In this document: positions 43,820 through 49,297 of the stretch, in pieces
How positions within the stretch are numbered: the stretch's first letter is position 1
Layout: each line of letters begins with the position of its first letter
Assembly (NCBI GenBank): GCA_013203665.1
Contig: JABMPU010000005.1
Span: 1-49,297, forward strand
Source: Armatimonadota bacterium
GTDB taxonomy: Bacteria; Cloacimonadota; Cloacimonadia; Cloacimonadales; TCS61
Length of the DNA stretch: 49,297 nt
Direction of reading: 5' to 3'
The notes under the pieces: generated by a model
What the model saw: only the letters and a program-made list of their open reading frames with translations
Told to the model about the DNA's origin: nothing
Databases searched by the model: none
Program-made: the position numbers and the translations under genes

Positions 43820-43920
43820 TCGTTACTAAGTTGCACTTAGTAACGCCCTTGTAGATAAAGTTCAACTTCGCATTAAAAGAGTATTCCCAAGAAAAACTTG
43901 GGAAGAGGAAAAAGCTAATC
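43820..43920. repeat. Family II palindromic element, copy B
   Basis: It contains a perfect 10-bp hairpin CGTTACTAAG/CTTAGTAACG (43821-43830 with 43836-43845), AAGTT-C-AACTT (43858-43868), and TTCCCAAG/CTTGGGAA (43884-43891 with 43897-43904), followed by AGAGGAAAAA. It matches copy A at 42504-42635 outside the hairpin. It lies just upstream of the asparaginase pseudogene start. Confidence 0.8.
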
Positions 43921-43994
43921 TACACTCATACCCATCCTTTGGAACCAAGGCAAGCATTTTTAAGATATATATTTAAGGATGGTATTAAATCGAA

Positions 43995-44174
43995 CTATTC
44001 ACTTTTATCATTCCATATTTTCCCAGTCTTAGGATCTTTTTTTATCCAATTATAATGCTCAGCAAAATATTTACAACTTCGACATTTAATAATTTTCTTC
44101 GTAATCATTTTTGTAGATTCCATCATGATTTCTTGTTTACATTCTGGACAAACTAATATTATTTCTTTAGCCAT
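43995..44174 (-). CDS. Small zinc-ribbon protein
   Basis: The 59-residue product (start ATG 44174, just after GGAGGAACAG) has two CxxC pairs, CPEC and CRSC, about 20 residues apart, and a lysine-rich tail. It is probably a zinc-ribbon protein binding nucleic acid or protein. No wider family is recognised. It begins 25 bases after one end of an attC-like site, as a gene cassette would, and is isolated between a pseudogene and repeats. Function unknown. Confidence 0.7.
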   Translation of the reverse strand: MAKEIILVCPECKQEIMMESTKMITKKIIKCRSCKYFAEHYNWIKKDPKTGKIWNDKSE

Positions 44175-44198
44175 CTGTTCCTCCAATACTGAATAATC

Positions 44199-44258
44199 AT
44201 ATAACGTCAGTCTTCAGCGGCGTAGCTTGTCTGCATCTGCTGCAGCGTCTTGTTAGGC
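44199..44258 (-). other. attC-like recombination site
   Basis: A 60-bp imperfect palindrome. The outer cores read GCCTAAC (fits RYYYAAC) and GTTATAT (one mismatch to GTTRRRY) on the minus strand. The inner boxes CTTCAGC/GCTGCAG pair with one mismatch, separated from the cores by a 6-nt unpaired spacer, as in integron attC sites. On the minus strand it follows a coding remnant and precedes the zinc-ribbon gene. No integrase is in the window. Confidence 0.45.
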
Positions 44259-44290
44259 TTCGTTTTATTTAATCAAGCCTTCTTTCTGTA

Positions 44291-44395
44291 TTACTTGTCA
44301 TAATAATCGTAACCGGATTCGTCAGGATAGGAGGAAAATGAAATAAGGATAATTTCAGAATCTTCCAAAACAATGTAAAGCGACCAGCTTGGTCG
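44291..44395 (-). pseudogene. C-terminal remnant of an unidentified small gene
   Basis: An open frame with no start reads ...SLYIVLEDSEIILISF, then SSYPDESGYDYYDK and stops at TAA 44291. Its beta-strand and acidic tail suggest a genuine protein end. Upstream it is cut by the element at 44375-44468. It stops 32 bases before the attC-like site, the expected order for a cassette gene. Identity unknown. Confidence 0.35.
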
Positions 44396-44468
44396 CTACT
44401 TAGTGATTCAAGCAAGCTGACCGATAAACAGCGTGCTCTACTTTTCTCAACCTGGCAGGTCGATTTAC
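44375..44468. repeat. 94-bp element with terminal inverted repeats
   Basis: The ends GTAAAGCGACC (44375-44385) and GGTCGATTTAC (44458-44468) pair in 10 of 11 positions. Next to the left end lies a strong hairpin AGCGACCA-GCT-TGGTCGCT (44379-44397). No target-site duplication is evident (CAAT versus TATT). It seems to interrupt the coding remnant. Confidence 0.55.
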
Positions 44469-44473
44469 TATTC

Positions 44474-44479
44474 TTGACA
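44474..44479 (+). promoter_or_regulatory. -35-like TTGACA upstream of hppA
   Basis: A perfect TTGACA lies about 60 bases before the hppA start; no good -10 lies at standard spacing (TAAAAT at 44505 is too far). AGGAGGAG precedes the hppA ATG. Confidence 0.3.
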
Positions 44480-44538
44480 AATATTTTGAGCTTATTTTGT
44501 TGTCTAAAATTTTTTAGATACTTTTAGGAGGAGATTCA

Positions 44539-46791
44539 ATGAATATTCCATTGATCTGGTTTGTTGCACCTTTTGGGGCAATTATGGCGTTGATATTTTC
44601 ATTTATTCTTTTTAAGGGAGTAAAAAAAGAAGATCCCGGTAACGAACAAATGCAGAAGATTGCAAAATATGTTCGGGAAGGATCTTTTGCTTATCTTAAA
44701 CAACAATATAAAGGCGTAACAATTTTCTTTGTTATTGCATTTATTCTTTTCAATATTATGGCTCATGTTCTGCATGTGCTTCACTGGCTCATTCCTTTTG
44801 CATTTCTTACAGGTGGTTTTTTCAGTGGACTTGCCGGATGGATAGGAATGAATACAGCTACCCTTGCTTCCAATAGAACTGCACAGGGAGCTTCTAAAAG
44901 CCTGGATAAAGGTTTGAAGGTTGCCTTCCGTGCCGGTGGTGTGATGGGACTTGTAGTTGTGGGACTTGCTCTTGTAGATATTTCTGCCTGGTTTTTCGGA
45001 TTGAATTATTATAGTATGCTTCATCCAGATAAAATGAGCTTGCATACGATCACGGTTATCATGCTCAGCTTTGGAATGGGAGCTTCAACTCAGGCACTTT
45101 TTGCACGTCTTGGTGGAGGTATCTATACAAAAGCTGCAGATGTTGGGGCAGACCTGGTGGGAAAAGTTGAAGCAGGAATCCCTGAAGACGATCCGCGTAA
45201 TCCTGCCACGATCGCAGATAATGTGGGAGATAACGTAGGTGATATAGCCGGTATGGGTGCAGATCTCTATGAATCTTACTGTGGTTCGATATTGGCTACA
45301 GCAGCACTGGGAATGGCAGCAGTAACGCAGATTTTTCATCACAGACCTGAATTAATGAACGAATGGGCAATTAAATTTGTAACTGCTCCGATGGTACTTG
45401 CCGGAGTAGGTGCATTCCTTTCCATACTGGGAATTTATATGGTTTCCACAAAGGAAGATGCAGGAACCAAAGAACTGATGTTTGCCTTGAATAAAGGTGT
45501 TTACGGAAGTTCTATTATGATAGCTATAGTTGCATTTTTCGTTACAAAATTCATGCTTCCACCTGAATATTCTCTGGGCGTGTTCCTGGCAAGTATGATA
45601 GGACTTTTGGCGGGGATATTGATAGGTTTTTTTACTGAACGGTCAACTTCACACAGTTATGCTCCCACTCGTGGAATTGCTAAACAAGCAGAATTCGGAC
45701 CGGCAACTGTGATCATCGATGGTCTTGCCGTGGGAATGAAATCCACTGCAGCACCGGTTATCATTATTGCAATTGCCATCCTGGCTGCTTTCAGTGTGAG
45801 TAAAGGATTCGCAACTCCCGAAATGGGACTTTATGGAATTGGCTTTGGAGCTGTGGGAATGCTTGCCACCCTGGGCGTAACTCTTGCTATGGATGCATTT
45901 GGACCGATAGCAGATAATGCAGGTGGGAATGCAGAAATGAGCAAGCTTCCGGAAAAAGTGAGAAAAAGGACAGATGACCTTGATTCTGTGGGAAATACAA
46001 CTGCTGCTACTGGAAAAGGCTTTGCAATCGGTTCGGCTGCACTTACCGCGATGGCACTTCTGGCAGCTTACCTGGAAGAAGTGAGAGTAGGGTTGATCTT
46101 TGCCGGACAAAAATTCCTGGATATTACTTTTGCAGGAGAAGTGGTTCGAACTGTAGAAATTGGAAATGCAACAATTGCAGATTTTGTAAGTTATTATCAA
46201 ATAAATTTGATGAATCCCAAATTCCTGGTTGGAATTTTTATGGGTGCGATGGTAACATTCGTTTTTGCTGCACTCACGATGAAAGCAGTAGGACGGGCAG
46301 CCGGTGCAATGGTTGCAGAAGTACGACGTCAGTTCAAAGAGATACCGGGAATTCTGGAAGGTAAAGCTGAACCCGAGTATGCAAAGTGTGTTCATATATC
46401 TACAGTTGGAGCACAAAAAGAGATGGTTGCTCCTGCTCTTTTGGGAATTCTCACACCTATCGTTATCGGCATGATAACAGGCGTTGCGGGTGTGATGGGA
46501 GTTTTAACAGGCGGATTGACAACAGGTTTTGTGCTGGCGGTTATGATGAACAATGCCGGTGGTGCCTGGGATAATGCAAAGAAATATGTTGAAACCGGAC
46601 ATTACGGGGGAAAAGGTTCTGATTTCCACAAAGCAACTGTTGTAGGAGATACCGTGGGTGATCCGTTCAAGGATACATCCGGTCCTTCTATCAATATCCT
46701 CATAAAATTAATGAGTATGGTCAGCATTGTTTTTGCCGGTCTCATCGTTGCCTTTTCTCCTGCTATCCAAAAATTTCTCGGAATCATCTAA
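44539..46791 (+). CDS. hppA: Membrane-bound ion-pumping pyrophosphatase
   Basis: The 750-residue polytopic protein has the pyrophosphate-binding motif [29 protein letters not shown], and a mirrored C-terminal motif [15 protein letters not shown]. It couples pyrophosphate hydrolysis to H+ or Na+ export. The segment [14 protein letters not shown] has Ala where K+-independent enzymes have Lys, so it belongs to the K+-stimulated class; which ion it pumps is not certain. AGGAGGAG precedes the ATG. A terminator follows 22 bases after the stop. Confidence 0.96.
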   Translation: MNIPLIWFVAPFGAIMALIFSFILFKGVKKEDPGNEQMQKIAKYVREGSFAYLKQQYKGVTIFFVIAFILFNIMAHVLHVLHWLIPFAFLTGGFFSGLAGWIGMNTATLASNRTAQGASKSLDKGLKVAFRAGGVMGLVVVGLALVDISAWFFGLNYYSMLHPDKMSLHTITVIMLSFGMGASTQALFARLGGGIYTKAADVGADLVGKVEAGIPEDDPRNPATIADNVGDNVGDIAGMGADLYESYCGSILATAALGMAAVTQIFHHRPELMNEWAIKFVTAPMVLAGVGAFLSILGIYMVSTKEDAGTKELMFALNKGVYGSSIMIAIVAFFVTKFMLPPEYSLGVFLASMIGLLAGILIGFFTERSTSHSYAPTRGIAKQAEFGPATVIIDGLAVGMKSTAAPVIIIAIAILAAFSVSKGFATPEMGLYGIGFGAVGMLATLGVTLAMDAFGPIADNAGGNAEMSKLPEKVRKRTDDLDSVGNTTAATGKGFAIGSAALTAMALLAAYLEEVRVGLIFAGQKFLDITFAGEVVRTVEIGNATIADFVSYYQINLMNPKFLVGIFMGAMVTFVFAALTMKAVGRAAGAMVAEVRRQFKEIPGILEGKAEPEYAKCVHISTVGAQKEMVAPALLGILTPIVIGMITGVAGVMGVLTGGLTTGFVLAVMMNNAGGAWDNAKKYVETGHYGGKGSDFHKATVVGDTVGDPFKDTSGPSINILIKLMSMVSIVFAGLIVAFSPAIQKFLGII

Positions 46792-46813
46792 AAAAGATAA
46801 AAAATCCTTTACA

Positions 46814-46840
46814 AAAGACGGGGCTTTTTGTCCCGTCTTT
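46814..46840 (+). terminator. Terminator after hppA
   Basis: AAAGACGGG (46814-46822) pairs with CCCGTCTTT (46832-46840) around a 9-nt loop, 22 bases after the hppA stop. The run of T in the 3' arm is short, so it may be partial. It ends six bases before the patatin ATG, in the position of a ribosome-binding site. Confidence 0.6.
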
Positions 46841-46846
46841 CCTATT

Positions 46847-48976
46847 ATGAAAAAGAAAATAATTATCGGTTCGCTTCTCATTTTCTCTCTTTTTTTGCAT
46901 TCGCAAGAAAAGATAGGACTAGCCTTAAGTGGAGGTGGTGCTCGCGGATTGGCTCAAATTGGTGTTTTAAAAGTAATCGATGAATTAGGAATTCAGGTTG
47001 ATTTCATTGCTGGAACAAGCACTGGAGCTCTCATTGGTGGATTGTATGCAATGGGTTATTCCGGTGCAGAGATCGAAGAAATTTTTCTTAAGATGGATTG
47101 GAAAGAAATCCTAAATGACAAAATTTCCCGGAAAGATATTTACATCAGCCAGAAACGTTGGCAACCATATGCAAATTTCTTTTTCGACCTTGATGAAAAC
47201 TATTTACCAAAAATCCCCCAAGCTTTTTTTGTTGGAAATAACCTGATAAATTTCTTATTTGATCTTACTTATCCGGTCTCAGTAGTAGAGAATTTCGATA
47301 AATTACCTATTCCATTTCGCTGTAATGCAACCAATATCTTAACTGGAGAACTTAAAGTTTTTTCTGATGGTTCTCTTCACGAAGCAATTCGCTCTTCCAT
47401 TTCTTTCCCATCGATTTTAAAACCTTTTGAATTGGATGATGGACTGTATGTTGATGGTGGTTTGTTGGAAAATTTACCTGCTGAAATTGTGGCAGATATG
47501 GGTGCGGATTTCGTAATTGGTGTACAGACAAATTCCGGTTTAAAAGAAAAAGAGGAAATTGAAAGCTTGATTGATGTGCTGGATCAAACTGTGAACCTGA
47601 GCATCACGAGCAATATCAACAAATCTACTGAATTTTGTGATTTAATCATCAAACCAGAGTTGGATAATATTTCGGTTCTGGATTTTTCAAAGAAAAAAGA
47701 AATAATTTTAGCAGGAGAAATCGCTGCCAGGAAACATCTTAAAATAATAGAAAAATCTAAAAAGAGAACAACAAATAAAATTGAGTTACTTCCACCTGAA
47801 ATAGAATTTTCAAAAATTATAATTCTGGGAAATAAACATTTAAGTAAATCCAAAGTAAAAGAATTTTCAGGTTTGAAAACAGACATATTTTATACAAAAT
47901 CCGATATTATTCTGGCAATAAAAAATGCTTGTGATTCCCAACTTTTCTCTCTGATTTATCCGATTATTGAAAAAAAAGATGAAAAATATATCCTCAAAAT
48001 CAAGGTGAGAGAAAATGATAGGAAGCAGTTGGGAATAAACTTTGGTTACATCAATAATAAGGATATTATTCTGGGTGCCACTTTTAGTTTTGATAACATG
48101 ATTCAGAGGAATTCCAAACTTTTATTCAATTTTCAAGTTGGTGATAAAAAAGAGCTGAATCTTGATTATGTGAAGAATTTCGGTAAACATTGGGGAATCT
48201 ATTTCAGGATGTTCCCATATCTAAAAGAGCAAAGAATCTATTCTTATGATGAAGAGCATAAAAAAACCGGCAGTGTAAAATCATTGGAAACAGGTGGCAC
48301 TGTTGGAATTGGAATTTATGCCAAGAAAGCTGTGATTCTCGAAGGTTATGGTTTTACATTTAATACAAGGCTTTACCAGGATATTGCGGATTTTCAAGAC
48401 ACCTATTATCACTCAACAGGAGTTGGCTTGAAATTGTATCATGAAAATCTGGATGATTTTGTGTTTCCCATGAAAGGGATGCAATTTCTGCTGAAATTTA
48501 ATACAGCCAGAAAGATTTTTTTCAGCGACAGTGGTTACAAAAAGTTATACTCGAAAGCACGGATTTTAATACCTTTCAAAGATAAGATTTCATTAAAATA
48601 TCAATTTGAATATGGTACTTATTTCAAAAAATATGATTTGGATTTCGACCCGTTTTACATAGGTGGGATCGATAGTTTTCTGGGCTGTTACACTGGTGAA
48701 CGCAGTGCTCCAATATACAAAATATATTCTCTCGCAATAAGATTTAAAATTTTGAATAATCTTTTTGTTGATTTGCATTACAATTTATTAAATCTTGGTA
48801 CTGAAGACGTCTGGCTTCCGGAAAAGAATCTTTATCCTGCTTTTGGTTTGAAACTCGGATTTAAATCTTTTATCGGACCGGTGAGAGTTGCCGCTGCCAT
48901 CGATGAGGAAAATAGAACTTATTATTACCTTTCCATTGGTTACGAATTTGATCCATTTGAATTCTCCAGAAGATAA
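46847..48976 (+). CDS. Patatin-like phospholipase with POTRA and outer-membrane barrel
   Basis: The protein of about 709 residues has a signal peptide (MKKKIIIGSLLIFSLFLHSQ) and a patatin domain with the oxyanion motif SGGGARG, catalytic Ser in GTSTG (about residue 60) and Asp in VDGGLLENLP (about 200-210). A POTRA-like segment follows (about 320-390, IIILGNKHLSKSKVKEF), then a C-terminal barrel. This is the layout of PlpD-type (type Vd) autotransporters. It would cut phospholipids or acyl esters at the cell surface. ATG 46847 is the only start that puts the signal peptide first; no Shine-Dalgarno is visible, as the hppA terminator occupies the site. Confidence 0.88.
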   Translation: MKKKIIIGSLLIFSLFLHSQEKIGLALSGGGARGLAQIGVLKVIDELGIQVDFIAGTSTGALIGGLYAMGYSGAEIEEIFLKMDWKEILNDKISRKDIYISQKRWQPYANFFFDLDENYLPKIPQAFFVGNNLINFLFDLTYPVSVVENFDKLPIPFRCNATNILTGELKVFSDGSLHEAIRSSISFPSILKPFELDDGLYVDGGLLENLPAEIVADMGADFVIGVQTNSGLKEKEEIESLIDVLDQTVNLSITSNINKSTEFCDLIIKPELDNISVLDFSKKKEIILAGEIAARKHLKIIEKSKKRTTNKIELLPPEIEFSKIIILGNKHLSKSKVKEFSGLKTDIFYTKSDIILAIKNACDSQLFSLIYPIIEKKDEKYILKIKVRENDRKQLGINFGYINNKDIILGATFSFDNMIQRNSKLLFNFQVGDKKELNLDYVKNFGKHWGIYFRMFPYLKEQRIYSYDEEHKKTGSVKSLETGGTVGIGIYAKKAVILEGYGFTFNTRLYQDIADFQDTYYHSTGVGLKLYHENLDDFVFPMKGMQFLLKFNTARKIFFSDSGYKKLYSKARILIPFKDKISLKYQFEYGTYFKKYDLDFDPFYIGGIDSFLGCYTGERSAPIYKIYSLAIRFKILNNLFVDLHYNLLNLGTEDVWLPEKNLYPAFGLKLGFKSFIGPVRVAAAIDEENRTYYYLSIGYEFDPFEFSRR

Positions 48977-49021
48977 TCATCAATTAGATGACAGATATCA
49001 AATTACAAATATCAAATAAAA

Positions 49022-49183
49022 TTTCAAATATTTGGAAACCGATCACATTTAAGTGAATAAGGATTTAACGGGACAAGCGAATCGGCTGAAAGTTGCTATA
49101 TTCTTATTAACCACCAACTTAAGTTGGCAGATAGTGAAACTAAAAAAGCATTAACCGTTTTAACGGTTTCTCGTTTTATTTAA
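49022..49183. repeat. Three-palindrome dispersed element, copy 2 (inverted, with insert)
   Basis: The reverse complement aligns with 10649-10777 over its whole length, with a 35-bp insert (49044-49078) splitting the ACCGAT...GAATCGG palindrome. Without the insert it is 127 bp, against 129 in copy 1. The central CCAACTTAAGTTGG (49114-49127) and AACCGTTTTAACGGTT (49152-49167) palindromes are intact. The rest of 48977-49297 shows AT-rich phrases and no gene. Confidence 0.85.
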
Positions 49184-49297
49184 CTCAAGTTTCGCAGGAG
49201 ACGAGCCTGCATAATATGTGAAAAAAAGATTAAGAAATATGTAGCATAAATACTCACAAGTTTATATTTTGGTATTGGTTAAAAGCCAAATTACAAA

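Larger units (their letters stand above)
44187..44538. other. Intergenic mosaic before hppA
   Basis: From left to right it holds an attC-like site, a short toxin-like or unknown coding remnant on the minus strand, a ~94-bp element with inverted ends, and a TTGACA promoter-like box for hppA. An AGGAGG followed by ATG AAA TAA (about 44331-44346) is a start signal without a gene. Confidence 0.6.

Noticed and set aside
42722-43836. Two separate functional asparaginase-like genes
   Set aside because: The two open frames are consecutive halves of one asparaginase, and a third frame supplies its signal peptide, so a frameshifted single gene explains the data better.
45649-46416. 255-codon minus-strand open frame opposite hppA
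   Set aside because: It is a shadow of hppA, rich in Cys, Ser and His as expected from reverse reading, with no start signals.

Overview
The window is AT-rich bacterial chromosome with short intergenic gaps, long co-directional operons and almost no hypothetical filler. It most resembles the FCB superphylum, probably a Cloacimonadota (WWE1)-like bacterium. Supporting signs are four secreted proteins ending in a FlgD-like/type A Por (type IX) C-terminal sorting domain (three with an NPFNPTTTI motif), a gingipain-family C25 peptidase, a eukaryote-type UDP-glucose pyrophosphorylase, an archaeal-type geranylgeranyl reductase, and an anaerobic-style energy set (ferredoxin-fused EtfA, membrane pyrophosphatase, phosphate acyltransferase). 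The assignment is inferred from gene content; no rRNA or tRNA is visible.

Layout. 1-7600 (+): a SLOG-family protein, then three large secreted sorting-domain proteins, the second of which appears to start at an ATA codon. 7600-10630 (-): TPR lipoprotein, a 59-aa membrane protein, and a DUF58 protein. 10630-18100 (-): M23 endopeptidase, xseB, prenyltransferase, dut, TrmN6-like methyltransferase, a divergent FtsE-FtsX pair, pgsA, a DUF4837-like lipoprotein and an outer-membrane barrel protein. 18280-24520 (+): phosphate butyryl/acetyltransferase, a small membrane protein, C25 peptidase, cdd and trxB. 24990-31330 (-): cell-shape operon mreB-mreC-(F420-ligase-like gene)-mreD-mrdA-rodA plus a small gene. 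31800-37600 (-): ferredoxin, geranylgeranyl reductase, polyprenol/diacylglycerol kinase, DPM1-like glycosyltransferase, an ankyrin protein and UGPase, which together look like a lipid-carrier or isoprenoid-lipid module. 37800-40400 (-): amidohydrolase and ferredoxin-EtfA. 40600-49000: lepA (+), a doubly frameshifted L-asparaginase pseudogene (-), a zinc-ribbon gene beside an attC-like site (-), hppA (+) and a patatin/POTRA/barrel protein (+).

The most distinctive feature is the density of palindromic dispersed repeats. There is a ~130-160 bp three-palindrome element in two inverted copies (10649 and 49022). A ~100-130 bp element occurs in two direct copies flanking the asparaginase pseudogene, with a hairpin that differs in sequence but keeps its pairing. 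ATTCCC-N8-GGGAAT boxes, long hairpins next to genes, and repeat-like sequence inside the sorting domains of the secreted proteins are also present.

The best candidates for something new are the dolichol-like/isoprenoid module at 31800-37600, the repeat elements with compensatory changes, repeat-derived peptides in sorting domains, the attC-like site with a cassette-like small gene and no integrase, and an FtsE homologue lacking most catalytic motifs.
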